A DNA stretch of 64,000 bases from Streptomyces sp. ISL-11 (GTDB lineage: Bacteria > Actinomycetota > Actinomycetes > Streptomycetales > Streptomycetaceae). Position 1 is the first letter of the stretch; each line of letters opens with the position of its first letter. Shown here piece after piece: positions 17,588 through 25,433 of the stretch. Position numbers and translations under genes: made by a program. Under the pieces are notes generated by a model, which saw only the letters and a list, made by a program, of their open reading frames with translations, did not search any database and was not told where the DNA came from. The DNA is taken from positions 1-64,000 of the forward strand of contig NZ_JAGGOL010000084.1 in the NCBI RefSeq assembly GCF_018614525.1. Direction: 5' to 3'.

Positions 17588-18697
17588 ATGTATGCAGCCT
17601 CGTCCTCCGTGTCCGCCCCGCCCCGGCCGCTCCGTCCGCAGCACGCCGGCGGCGGCCCGTACCTCGACCCCTCCCATGCCGCGGGAGCTGCCTTCGGGGG
17701 CGGACGGGCCCGGCGGGCGCCGGGGATCGGTGGCCAACCGCTCAGCGGGAGAATCGACTTGTCCGGCCCCCAGGGCGCGCAGCTGCGCACGGCGATCGCC
17801 GCGGTGCACCGCATCTGCCCGGAGTTCAACCCCGTCCAGGTGCTGAAGCACAGCGGGCGCTCGGTGCTGCTGGTCGGGTCCACCGGCCGCAGCACGGCCG
17901 TGGCCAAATGTTTACTGGACCACTCCCCCGCATGGGCCGAGCGGTTCCGCCATGAAATAGCTACATACCGGGCGTTCGTCCGGCACCGCCCCCCGGTGCG
18001 GGTGCCCAGGCTGATCGCCGCGGATCCCGACAACTGCACCCTGGTCATCGAGCGGATGCCGGGCCGCCCGGCGGCAGCCCGGCGCCATCCCACGGACACC
18101 CCGCCCCGGGCGGACGTCCGGGCGGCGCTGGGCGCGATCTGCCGGGTCAACCTCTGGCGGCCCCCGGCCGGCATGTTCGACATGCCGCTCGACTACGGCA
18201 AGCGCATCGCCCGCTATCACGAGCTCGGCCTGCTCACCGACCGCGATCTGGGCGACCTCCAGAAGCTGCTGCACGGGCTGGCCCATGTGCAGGGGCAGTT
18301 CTGCCACGGCGACGCGCTGCTCCCCAACATCCTCCTCTCCCCCGCCGGGCCGGTGCTGGTCGACTGGGACCAGGCCGGCTGGTATCTCCCGGGGTACGAC
18401 CTGGCCACCCTGTGGACCGTCCTCGGTGACGCCCCCGTGGCGCGGCGCCAGATCAGCCAGCACGCCCAGGCCGCGGGCCCGGTCTCCCGTGACGCCTTTC
18501 TGGTGAATCTGATGCTCGTCCTCACCCGCGAGATCCGTACGTACGAGACGGCGGTGCAGCGGGCCATGCACGATCCGGCGCCGTCGGTGCCGGGCACCAC
18601 GGAGTCCGGCGAGGAGCAGCGGCTGCTGCTGCGCCGGCTGCACGACGACTGCGCGCTCGCCAGGCGCGCGGTACGGGCCGCGGTCGGCACCCGCTGA
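17588..18697 (+). CDS. Aminoglycoside-phosphotransferase-fold (APH) kinase family protein
   Basis: A 369-residue protein with a disordered N-terminus (about 1-65, Pro/Gly/Ala-rich) and a protein-kinase-like APH domain. The catalytic loop reads FCHGDALLPNILL (the H-G-D-x-x-x-x-N motif) and the metal-binding site reads LVDWDQAG, in the right order and spacing. YRAFVRHRPPVRVPRL precedes a segment TLVIERMPG typical of the hinge. The family phosphorylates aminoglycosides, choline-like small molecules or sugars; no substrate can be predicted and resistance should not be assumed. It is divergent from the NsdA-like regulator and ends in a strong hairpin. Confidence 0.85.
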   Translation: MYAASSSVSAPPRPLRPQHAGGGPYLDPSHAAGAAFGGGRARRAPGIGGQPLSGRIDLSGPQGAQLRTAIAAVHRICPEFNPVQVLKHSGRSVLLVGSTGRSTAVAKCLLDHSPAWAERFRHEIATYRAFVRHRPPVRVPRLIAADPDNCTLVIERMPGRPAAARRHPTDTPPRADVRAALGAICRVNLWRPPAGMFDMPLDYGKRIARYHELGLLTDRDLGDLQKLLHGLAHVQGQFCHGDALLPNILLSPAGPVLVDWDQAGWYLPGYDLATLWTVLGDAPVARRQISQHAQAAGPVSRDAFLVNLMLVLTREIRTYETAVQRAMHDPAPSVPGTTESGEEQRLLLRRLHDDCALARRAVRAAVGTR

Positions 18698-18716
18698 CCG
18701 TCGGCCGGTCCGCCCC

Positions 18717-18745
18717 GACGCGCCGCGCCCCCAGCGCGGCGCGTC
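18717..18745 (+). terminator. Hairpin terminator after the APH-fold gene
   Basis: GACGCGCCGCGC pairs with GCGCGGCGCGTC, a 12-bp perfect stem with a 5-base loop, 20 bases after the phosphotransferase stop. There is no T-run, as is usual for Streptomyces terminators. Confidence 0.75.
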
Positions 18746-18957
18746 GCCGTGTCACCGGTACGGCCCCACGCCCCACCCTCCTCGAAACTTCGTACGAGTG
18801 CTTCTCTCGGCGCGCACGCTGACATGCGCGGTGCCAAGGGGGTGAGCTTGATTGACGGATCGTCATCCAGCGGATACCTCTGGTACGTCCGGTCCCGCAC
18901 GCCCGATCGCGCACCGACCATCCCAGCGCGTGGCACTGCCGTCCCGAGGAGGCCGCA

Positions 18958-20964
18958 TTGCGAGGATCCGCCCCCGAACCCCGGACCAGTCCCCCGAGAA
19001 CGCCACGAAGAAGTCGCCGTACGCGCCGGGTGGCGGTCGCCGTCGCCGCGGCCACCTTGGTCGCGCCCCTCATCGCGGCCGCGCCGACGGCGACGGCCGG
19101 GCAGCCGAGCTCCGGTGCGCTCCAGCAGGCGTTCGCGGACGCCTCGGCGAAGTACCACGTCCCGCAGAGCGTGCTGCTGGGCGTCTCCTACCTTCAGTCG
19201 CGCTGGGACTCCCACGGCGGCACACCCAGCGTCACCGGCGGATACGGCCCGATGCACCTGACCGACGCCGGCACCGCCCTGGCCGCGGCCCCGCACCACG
19301 GCGACAGCCGGGAGGACCCGCGCGGCGACGGCGCCCGGCCGTTCACGGGCGCCCGGTCCACCCGTACCGCCCCTCTGCCGACGCCCGATGAGCTTCCGGC
19401 GCGGCTGCGCAGCCTGGAGCGGGCCGCGGAGCTCTCCGGCCTGTCCCCCGCGGCGCTGCGCCGGGATCCCGCGGCCAATGTCCGGGGCGGTGCGGCCCTG
19501 CTCGCCGCCGCGCAGAAGCGCCTGGGCCTGCCCCTGAGCGATGATCCGGCCGAGTGGTACGGCGCGGTGGCGAGCTATCCGGGCTCCTCGGACAGCGCCA
19601 CGGCGGCCACCTTCGCCCGGGATGTCTACGACGTGATGCGCGCCGGCGAGCGGCGCGTCACCGACGCGGGCCAGCAGGTCGCCCTCCCGGAGGACCCCGG
19701 CCTGTCGCCCCGTACCGATCAGGTGCGGCGGCTGGCGCTCCCGGCGACCGCGGACGACGGCGTCGAGTGTCCCGCCTCGGTGGCGTGCGAGTCGATCCCC
19801 GCGCCGTACCAGCAGCTGGAGGGCGCCGACTACGGCAACCACGACCTCGGCAGCCGGCCCACGGGGCAGAAGGCCGACTTCATCGTCATCCACGACACGG
19901 AGGGCTCGTGGGAGACGACGATCAAGCTGATCAAGGATCCGACGTACGTCTCCTGGAACTACACCGTGCGCTCGGCGGACGGGCACATCGCGCAGCACGT
20001 GCCCACCAAGGACGTCGCCTGGCACGCGGGCAACTGGTACGTCAACGCCAAGTCGGTCGGCATCGAGCACGAGGGGTTCCTCGCCCAGCCGGACGCCTGG
20101 TACACGGAGGAGATGTACCGCACCTCGGCGCGGCTGGTGCGGCATCTGGCGGAGAAGCTGAAGATCCCGCTGGACCGGCAGCACATCCTCGGCCATGACA
20201 ACGTCCCGGGTACGACGCCGGGGACCATCCGGGGCATGCACACCGACCCGGGCCCGTACTGGGACTGGGCGCACTACTTCGAGCTGATGGGCAAGCCCGT
20301 CCGGCCGACCGGCGGTTTCTTCGGCGGTCTGGTCACCATCCGGCCCGACTACGACACCCATACCCCGGCCTACACCGGCTGCACCGAGCCGGCGAAGCCG
20401 TGCGACGCCCACGGGTCCGGCGCGGTCCGGCTGTACACCGCGCCCAGCGAGAGGGCCCCGCTGGTGAGGGACATCGGGCTGCACCCGGACGGCGGCGCGT
20501 CGACGACCGACGTCAACGACACGGGCGCCCGCGCCTCCACCGGCCAGCAGTTCGCGCTCGCCGACCGGCAGGGTTCGTGGACGGCGATCTGGTATCTGGG
20601 GCAGAAGGCGTGGTTCCGGAACCCCTGGTGGGAGCCGACCGCGGTGAACGCCTACGGGCCGGTGGTCACCCCGAAGGACGACGCTGGTGACGTGCCGGTG
20701 TACGGGCGGGCGTATCCGGAGAAGGAGGCGTATCCGGCGGAGGTGCCGGTGCAGGCCGTGACGCCGCTGCCGTACAAGCTTCTCGCCGGGCAGCGGTACG
20801 TGGTGGGCCAGCGGCTGACGAGCGAATACCTGTGGGCGAAGACCTTCGATCCGGCGGGTCACAAGGTGGTCCGGGGCAAGGACGTCTACTACGAGATCCA
20901 GTTCGGGCACCGGGTGGCCTTCGTCAGGGCCGCCGACGTGACCGTACGCCCGTCGAACCGGTAG
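18958..20964 (+). CDS. Secreted N-acetylmuramoyl-L-alanine amidase (amidase_2)
   Basis: A 668-residue exported enzyme. The start is TTG 18958, decided by GAGGAGG five bases upstream. A long basic N-terminus with RRSRRTRR precedes a hydrophobic core and an AxA site near residue 47; Sec or Tat export is possible. Residues about 50-250 look like a goose-lysozyme/transglycosylase-type helical region (KYHVPQSVLLGVSYLQSRWDSH). Residues about 300-440 are the zinc amidase: VIHDTEGSW (H312), VGIEHEGF (H371) and GMHTDPGPYWDW (H428, D430). The C-terminal about 200 residues resemble SH3-like wall-binding modules. It cuts the lactyl-Ala bond of peptidoglycan. Whether the N-terminal region is active is unknown. 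Confidence 0.9.
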   Translation: MRGSAPEPRTSPPRTPRRSRRTRRVAVAVAAATLVAPLIAAAPTATAGQPSSGALQQAFADASAKYHVPQSVLLGVSYLQSRWDSHGGTPSVTGGYGPMHLTDAGTALAAAPHHGDSREDPRGDGARPFTGARSTRTAPLPTPDELPARLRSLERAAELSGLSPAALRRDPAANVRGGAALLAAAQKRLGLPLSDDPAEWYGAVASYPGSSDSATAATFARDVYDVMRAGERRVTDAGQQVALPEDPGLSPRTDQVRRLALPATADDGVECPASVACESIPAPYQQLEGADYGNHDLGSRPTGQKADFIVIHDTEGSWETTIKLIKDPTYVSWNYTVRSADGHIAQHVPTKDVAWHAGNWYVNAKSVGIEHEGFLAQPDAWYTEEMYRTSARLVRHLAEKLKIPLDRQHILGHDNVPGTTPGTIRGMHTDPGPYWDWAHYFELMGKPVRPTGGFFGGLVTIRPDYDTHTPAYTGCTEPAKPCDAHGSGAVRLYTAPSERAPLVRDIGLHPDGGASTTDVNDTGARASTGQQFALADRQGSWTAIWYLGQKAWFRNPWWEPTAVNAYGPVVTPKDDAGDVPVYGRAYPEKEAYPAEVPVQAVTPLPYKLLAGQRYVVGQRLTSEYLWAKTFDPAGHKVVRGKDVYYEIQFGHRVAFVRAADVTVRPSNR

Positions 20965-20978
20965 GGCCGGACGTGCGA

Positions 20979-21010
20979 GGAGCCCGGTACGGCGGTCCGT
21001 ACCGGGCTCC
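20979..21010. terminator. Bidirectional hairpin terminator
   Basis: GGAGCCCGGTACGG and CCGTACCGGGCTCC form a perfect 14-bp stem with a CGGT loop, exactly between the convergent amidase and hypothetical genes. It can serve both transcripts. Confidence 0.85.
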
Positions 21011-21025
21011 GGGGTGTGCGGGGTG

Positions 21026-21523
21026 TCAGACCTGCTGGAACATCTCGGCGGGCAGCGGCTTGAGGAGCTGGTAGAGCTCGTCGGTGATGGGCCGGTCCCA
21101 GCTGGCGATGGTGACGAGGACGCCGTCGCTACGGTCGAACTGGGTGCAGGAGATGCGGCCCTCGGAGCACTTCACGCGCCGCACGATGAGGAGGTTGTCC
21201 TCGTGCATGACGGGGATGTCCTCGGTGTCCAGCACGTGGACGGGCTCCTCGTTGCCGAGCGCCGCGAGCAGCTGGGTCACCTCGAAGGGCACCTGTCCCT
21301 CGTCGACCTCGCGCGCGGGGGATCCCTCGGGCAGATTGCCGATGATCATCGCTGGGCCGCGCCCGCCGAACAGGTCATAGCGGAGGAAGACGCCCTGGCA
21401 GCTGCCGTCGGGAGCGGGCAGCAGCCCGGCCCCGAGGTCACCCGGCCAGTCCCCCGGGTCCATGGCGAGGACGTCGAAGTCCGGCCCGATGGGCGTTGCG
21501 CTGCGGCGGCGGAGGAACGACAT
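21026..21523 (-). CDS. Conserved Streptomyces hypothetical protein
   Basis: A 165-residue soluble protein. The frame opens two codons earlier, but MSFLRRRS at 21523 is the natural start. The sequence contains GSCQGVFLRYDLFGGRGPAM and DRSDGVLVTIASWDRPITDELY. I recall close homologues across Streptomyces annotated only as hypothetical. There is no signal peptide or membrane segment and only a few cysteines. It is convergent with the amidase and precedes a cluster of intergenic repeats. No function can be given. Confidence 0.75.
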   Translation of the reverse strand: MSFLRRRSATPIGPDFDVLAMDPGDWPGDLGAGLLPAPDGSCQGVFLRYDLFGGRGPAMIIGNLPEGSPAREVDEGQVPFEVTQLLAALGNEEPVHVLDTEDIPVMHEDNLLIVRRVKCSEGRISCTQFDRSDGVLVTIASWDRPITDELYQLLKPLPAEMFQQV

Positions 21524-21611
21524 GCCCACATCGTACGTGCCCGCCGCCGTCGTGTGACGCCGGGGAGAGCGACGACGCGGCGCTGCCGGGCTGTGTCCGG
21601 CGGGCCATGCG

Positions 21612-21699
21612 TCCTCAAACGCCGGACGGGCTGAAAGCGGCTGGGCTCAGCCGCAATCAAGCCCGTTGGGGGCACCCCCAGCGGTAGCTGGGGGAACTG
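21612..21699. repeat. Streptomyces dispersed intergenic repeat, copy 1
   Basis: Begins TCCTCAAACGCCGGACGGGCT and continues through AATCAAGCCCGT to a CACCCCCAGCGGTAGCTGGG segment, which can itself fold (CCCCCAGC/GCTGGGGG). The same sequence type recurs at 21750-21817 and, in part, at 25376-25424. These are short, non-coding, palindromic repeats of the kind scattered between Streptomyces genes. Confidence 0.75.
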
Positions 21700-21749
21700 C
21701 GAGCGGGCGCTGCGGGGCGGGGCGTGCGCACCACCGCTGCGCGGCGGTG

Positions 21750-21817
21750 TCCTCAATCGCCGGACGGGCTGACATCGGCTGAGCCCAGCGAAATCAAGCC
21801 CGTCCGGCGCTTGAGGA
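21750..21817. repeat. Streptomyces dispersed intergenic repeat, copy 2 (long inverted repeat)
   Basis: Positions 21750-21770 (TCCTCAATCGCCGGACGGGC...) and 21797-21817 pair over 21 bases with a single mismatch, with a 26-base centre that itself contains GGCTGA/GCCCAG. Such a structure would make a stable hairpin downstream of the TetR gene at 21880, so it may also terminate that transcript. Confidence 0.8.
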
Positions 21818-21879
21818 CGCGCCCGCAGGGCGCCCGCCGCCGCAGGCGGCAGAGACGGCCCGCAGCCACCGGACACCGC

Positions 21880-22497
21880 CTATGCCGGTGCCCGGAGCGT
21901 CTCCAGGTGGTGGAGGAGCAGGCGCCGCAGCTCCCGCGGCGGGTAGTGGTCCGGGCGGAGTACGGCCTGGAAGGAGAGCCCTTCGACGAGGGCGGACAAC
22001 CGGCGGCTCTCGGTGTCGGGATCGAGGTCGGCGCGCAGTCCGCCGGCCTGCTGCCCGCCGCGCAGCACCCTCTCCATCAGGGCCAGCTGGTTCTCCTGCA
22101 AGTGGACGGCCAGCGGGCGCAGTCCGGGGCGGACGCGGGCGGCGGTGGCGAAGGCGGTCCACAGGACGGCCTCCTCGTGGCGCGCCTCGTCCAGCGGGAG
22201 GAACTCGGTGAGGAGTTCCTCGGCGCGGGCCCGGAGGTCGCCGTCGGGGCCGGGGGCGAGGAGGTAGTCGATGTGCGCGCGGACCCTGTGGTCGATGCGG
22301 CGTACGAGCTCCTCCATGGCGAAGATCACCAGCTCGTCGTGGTCGCTGAAGTAGTGGCGGATCGAGCCGATGGCAAGTCCGGCCTCGTCGGCGACGTTGC
22401 GCAGCGAGGCGGCTTCCAGGCCGTCCCGGCTCACGACGCGGAGAACGGCTTCGGCCACCGCCCGGCGGCGGGCTCGCGGGTCCACGATCTTCGGCAT
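21880..22497 (-). CDS. TetR-family transcriptional repressor
   Basis: A 205-residue TetR regulator. ATG 22497 gives MPKIVDPRARRRAVAEAVLRVVSRDG; the upstream extension of the frame is not conserved-looking. The helix-turn-helix is at about residues 28-50 (SLRNVADEAGLAIGSIRHYF), the classic TetR pattern, followed by the all-helical ligand/dimer domain. Two matching 16-bp palindromes lie just upstream, at 22533-22548 and 22557-22572, between this gene and the divergent membrane-protein gene, so it very probably represses both. The ligand is unknown. Confidence 0.92.
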   Translation of the reverse strand: MPKIVDPRARRRAVAEAVLRVVSRDGLEAASLRNVADEAGLAIGSIRHYFSDHDELVIFAMEELVRRIDHRVRAHIDYLLAPGPDGDLRARAEELLTEFLPLDEARHEEAVLWTAFATAARVRPGLRPLAVHLQENQLALMERVLRGGQQAGGLRADLDPDTESRRLSALVEGLSFQAVLRPDHYPPRELRRLLLHHLETLRAPA

Positions 22498-22532
22498 GTT
22501 GGTTTTATAGCACGCCCGCGCTAATATCTTTT

Positions 22533-22572
22533 TGGCACGACCGTGCCACATAGTGATGGCACTGCTGTGCCA
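22533..22572. promoter_or_regulatory. Twin TetR-type operators in the divergent promoter
   Basis: TGGCAC-GACC-GTGCCA (22533-22548) and TGGCAC-TGCT-GTGCCA (22557-22572) are perfect 6-bp-arm palindromes with different centres, 24 bases apart start to start. Conservation of the arms but not of the spacers is good evidence for a bound protein, most simply the adjacent TetR protein. Confidence 0.8.
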
Positions 22573-22592
22573 TATCGGGGAGGCGGGGCGGA

Positions 22593-23069
22593 ATGAAGGG
22601 CTGGCTGCTCGCGGCGGTCATCGCCGCAGTGGTGATCGTCGTCGTGATCAAGCGACTGAGGGGAGAGCCGCTCAACGCCCGCGACCTGCTGGTGACGCCG
22701 CTCGTCCTCACCGGCATCGGCATCTCCTCACTGGTCAAGGCGGACCCGACGGCGGCCGACCTGACGTGGGTGACCCTGGGCGCGGTCCTGGGCGTGGCGC
22801 TCGGCGCGGTGCGGGGCGTGACCATCACGGTCTTCGAGCGGGACGGCGTCCTGTGGCAGCGCTACACCGGCCGGACCTTCCTCGTCATGGCGGGCTCGGT
22901 GGCGCTCATGGCCGGTTACGGCTTCCTCGCCGCGAAGGCGGGCATGCACGAGGACGCGCGGCCCGTCCAGCTGACCATCGGCGTCAGCTTCCTGGGCGAG
23001 TCCCTGGCGGTCGGCCTGCGCGGCCGGGCGACGGGAGTGCCCTTCGCGCCCGAGCGGGGGCGCCGCTGA
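22593..23069 (+). CDS. Four-helix membrane protein, DUF1453-like
   Basis: A 158-residue membrane protein with hydrophobic segments at about 3-20, 32-47, 60-75 and 90-115, and TIGVSFLGESLAVGLRGR near the C-terminus. This matches small DUF1453/CcdC-like membrane proteins frequently found beside TetR genes in Streptomyces. ATG 22593 has GGAGGCGGGGCGG upstream. It is divergent from the TetR gene and shares the twin-operator region, so expression is probably ligand-induced. Biochemical role unknown. Confidence 0.85.
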   Translation: MKGWLLAAVIAAVVIVVVIKRLRGEPLNARDLLVTPLVLTGIGISSLVKADPTAADLTWVTLGAVLGVALGAVRGVTITVFERDGVLWQRYTGRTFLVMAGSVALMAGYGFLAAKAGMHEDARPVQLTIGVSFLGESLAVGLRGRATGVPFAPERGRR

Positions 23070-23392
23070 CCCGGGCCCGCCGACGCGAGCCCGGGTGGGC
23101 GGCGAAAGCCCGCCCGGACGCGGCTTGTGGGGGCACTCTCCGGGCGGGCCGACGGCTCACGATACGCCGCACGCAGCACGCTACCAGCCGGAAAGCCGCA
23201 TTTCCGGTTGTGTCACCCGATTGCGCGGCCATATCGGAAATATCCATCGATAGCCCCCCGACACTCCGGGCGATTTTCCTACCGGCGGCACAATGGCGCA
23301 AATGAGTGAATGCCCGAAACTTCTGCAAATGGGGTCGAGTTACTCAGTTCGCTTCCCTGAGAAGAGGCGCTAATCGATCGAAAGGCACAGAC
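23070..23392. other. Intergenic region upstream of the rodlin gene
   Basis: 323 bases. Near the left end, ACCCGGGC (23069-23076) and GCCCGGGT (23089-23096) form a modest hairpin that may terminate the membrane-protein gene. The right 150 bases are less GC-rich than their surroundings, as expected for a developmentally regulated promoter ahead of the rodlin gene. I cannot assign a sigma-factor consensus. Confidence 0.4.
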
Positions 23393-23941
23393 GTGCTCAA
23401 GAAGGTACTCGCCACGGCCGCCCTGACGGCTTCCGCGGTCGGCACCGTAGCCGGCCCCGCGATGGCGATCGACAACAGCCAGGACGTCGCCAATGGCAAC
23501 GCCGCGAAGACCGGCTACGGCAACACCAAGACCGGGGGCAAGCAGAGCCCGCAGATGAGCCTGATCCAGGGCACGCTCAACAAGCCGTGCATCGGTATCG
23601 GGAAGATCGGCATCCAGTCCATCCTCGCGCTGATCAACATCGGCATCCAGGACATCCCGATCCTCACGTCGCAGCAGCAGCAGACCTGCACCGACAACTC
23701 GACGATCAACGACGGCGACGACCCGCTGTCGCACATCCTCGACGAGATCCCGATCCTGTCTGGCAACGGCTCGGGCAACCGCGACCTCGGGTCTGTCCAC
23801 AACCACCACCACGACCACCACTACCGCGGCCACAAGGGCCACGACGGTGATCGTCACGACGGTGGTCGCCATGACGGTGGCCACCACAAGGGTGACCACC
23901 ACAACGGTGACCACGGGTGGGACGGGAACCACGGCCACTGA
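23393..23941 (+). CDS. Rodlin with an unusual histidine-rich C-terminal tail
   Basis: A 182-residue secreted protein; GTG 23393 (MLKKVLATAALTASAVG) has AAAGG upstream and leads a signal peptide cleaved near AMA/ID (residue 25). The mature core VANGNAAKTGYGN, SPQMSLIQGTLNKPC and QQTCTDNST...LSHILDEIPILSGNG closely follows RdlA/RdlB, which organise chaplin fibrils into the rodlet layer on aerial hyphae and spores. Two cysteines (66, 99) are present. Usual rodlins end soon after the NG.G motif; here about 47 further residues follow, containing 17 histidines with Asp and Gly. This tail could bind metal or change assembly. No chaplin or second rodlin gene lies beside it. Confidence 0.88.
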   Translation: MLKKVLATAALTASAVGTVAGPAMAIDNSQDVANGNAAKTGYGNTKTGGKQSPQMSLIQGTLNKPCIGIGKIGIQSILALINIGIQDIPILTSQQQQTCTDNSTINDGDDPLSHILDEIPILSGNGSGNRDLGSVHNHHHDHHYRGHKGHDGDRHDGGRHDGGHHKGDHHNGDHGWDGNHGH

Positions 23942-23968
23942 CGGTCATAGCGCCGGCTCGCCGGAACT

Positions 23969-24005
23969 CCCCCTTCCTCGGGTGCACGGGCCCCGAGGGA
24001 GGGGG
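23969..24005 (+). terminator. Terminator after the rodlin gene
   Basis: CCCCCTTCCTCGGG (23969-23982) pairs with CCCGAGGGAGGGGG (about 23992-24005), with one T-G wobble, 27 bases after the rodlin stop. A clear GC-rich hairpin without a T-run. Confidence 0.75.
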
Positions 24006-24072
24006 ATTCCCCTGTCCGGGGACCCGCGGGCGGACGGTCCGGAGCCGGGTCGTATACGATGACGAGGTGACC

Positions 24073-24141
24073 ATGCTCGTGAAACGCCGCCACGTGGACC
24101 TCCTCCGCGTCACCAGCATGTCCTGTCGACGCCACGGCTGA
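24073..24141 (+). CDS. Putative leader peptide, cysteine-attenuation type
   Basis: A 22-residue open frame, MLVKRRHVDLLRVTSMSCRR followed by HG, with GAGG five bases before ATG 24073. It fits the actinobacterial leader peptides with the pattern RRHVDLxRxxSxxC, normally found upstream of sulfur-metabolism genes and thought to sense cysteine availability during translation. The single Cys lies near the end. It is followed by an unusually T-rich stretch (24175-24225) and then, 184 bases after its stop, by an iron/2-oxoglutarate-type oxygenase gene. The role is inferred from the motif and position. Confidence 0.7.
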   Translation: MLVKRRHVDLLRVTSMSCRRHG

Positions 24142-24174
24142 CCCTCATCGCGCCCTGCCCCTCTGTCCGGCAGT

Positions 24175-24225
24175 GGTTCGCGCGTTTGTTTCGGATTTTT
24201 TTCCGTTTCTTTCTGTCTTTCCTGC
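24175..24225 (+). promoter_or_regulatory. T-rich tract, candidate attenuator end
   Basis: Within the leader of the oxygenase mRNA the sequence turns strongly T-rich (GTTTGTTTCGGATTTTTTTC and onward), rare in this GC-rich genome. A small stem CGGA/TCCG brackets the T-run. It could be the T-tail of an attenuator that competes with leader-peptide translation. Full folding was not computed. Confidence 0.4.
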
Positions 24226-24325
24226 CGCTTCCCGGTCCCCGTCCTGCCGCACACCCTGCTGAGCGGTGCGGGCCGTCCGGCGCACCGCCGTACGGAATTC
24301 CGGGCCCTCACGCTGTGGACATCTC

Positions 24326-25342
24326 ATGAGCAACAAGCTTCCCGTCCTCGACCTCTCCGCCGCCGCCGGTGACCCCACCGCCCGTGCCCGCTTCCACGAG
24401 GAGCTGCACTCCGCCGCGCGCGACGTCGGGTTCTTCCACCTGACCGGCCACGGCGTCACCGAGGCCGAGACCGCCGATCTGATGCGCACCCTCCGGGCGT
24501 TCTTCGCCCTGCCGGAGGCGGAGCGGCTGTCCATCAGCAACCTCAACTCGCCGCATTTCCGCGGCTACACCCGCATCGGTGACGAGCGGACCGGTGGCAA
24601 CCGCGACTGGCGCGACCAGATCGACATCGGCGCCGAGCGCGCCCCGCGCGCACCCGGCGCGGACGAGCCCGGTTACTGGTGGCTGGAGGGCCCCAACCAG
24701 TGGCCGGCCGCCCTCCCCGAGCTCCGGACCGCCGCCCTGCACTGGATCGACAGGCTCAGCTCGGTCGCCCAGCGGCTGTTGCACGAACTGCTGGCGGCCA
24801 TCGGCGCTCCGGCCGGCTTCTACGACGACGCCTTCGCCGACCGCCCCCACCTGCACCTCAAGCTCGTCCGCTACCCCGGTAGCGCGCCGGACGGCGCCGC
24901 GCAGGGCGTGGGAGCCCACAAGGACTACGGGTTCCTGACGCTGCTGCTCCAGGACGAGGTCGGCGGGCTCCAGGTGGAGGGCCCCGACGGCGCGTTCATG
25001 GATGTGCCGCCGGTGCCCGGCGCGTTCGTGGTCAACCTCGGCGAGCTGCTGGAGGTGGCCACCAACGGCTACCTCAAGGCGACCAACCACCGGGTGGTCA
25101 GCCCGCCCGGCAACCGGGAGCGCTACTCCGTGCCGTTCTTCTACAACCCGCGGCTGGACGCCCGCATCGAGCCCGTGCCCTTCGCCCACGCCGACCGGGC
25201 CCCGGGCGTCACCCAGGACTCCGCGAATCCGCTGTTCGCGGAGTACGGGCGCAATGAGATCAAGGGGTGGCTGCGGGCGCACCCCGGGGTTGCGCGTCGC
25301 TATCACGCGGAGCTCTTGACCGAGGGCGTGGCCGCGGTCTGA
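24326..25342 (+). CDS. Isopenicillin-N-synthase-like Fe(II)/2-oxoglutarate oxygenase
   Basis: A 338-residue non-haem iron oxygenase. ATG 24326 starts MSNKLPVLDLS; the upstream frame is not conserved-looking. The N-terminal DIOX_N-like region has DVGFFHLTGHGV, followed by the jelly-roll core with the iron ligands H198 and D200 in GAHKDYG and H255 in KATNHRV, and the cosubstrate-binding R266-x-S268 in RERYSVPFFYNP. Members hydroxylate, desaturate or cyclise small molecules, or make ethylene. The cysteine-type leader peptide upstream suggests regulation by sulfur state, so an organosulfur substrate is a fair but untested guess. No partner enzyme lies beside it. Confidence 0.9.
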   Translation: MSNKLPVLDLSAAAGDPTARARFHEELHSAARDVGFFHLTGHGVTEAETADLMRTLRAFFALPEAERLSISNLNSPHFRGYTRIGDERTGGNRDWRDQIDIGAERAPRAPGADEPGYWWLEGPNQWPAALPELRTAALHWIDRLSSVAQRLLHELLAAIGAPAGFYDDAFADRPHLHLKLVRYPGSAPDGAAQGVGAHKDYGFLTLLLQDEVGGLQVEGPDGAFMDVPPVPGAFVVNLGELLEVATNGYLKATNHRVVSPPGNRERYSVPFFYNPRLDARIEPVPFAHADRAPGVTQDSANPLFAEYGRNEIKGWLRAHPGVARRYHAELLTEGVAAV

Positions 25343-25375
25343 CGTCATTCCGGGACTCCGCCCGGGCCCCGGTCC

Positions 25376-25424
25376 TCGAACTCCCCCGGCTACCGCTGGG
25401 AGGTGCCCCCGGACGGGCTGGATC
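25376..25424. repeat. Partial dispersed repeat, copy 3
   Basis: CTCCCCCGGCTACCGCTGGG followed by AGGTGCCCCCGGACGGGCTG is close to the reverse complement of the GGTAGCTGGGGG part of the repeat at 21669-21697, joined to the GGACGGGCT part. It lies between the convergent oxygenase and DUF397 genes. Confidence 0.6.
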
Positions 25425-25433
25425 GTCCGGCCG

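Noticed and set aside
23279..23938. Val-rich minus-strand frame opposite the rodlin
   Set aside because: It is the reverse of the His/Asp-rich codons; no signals.
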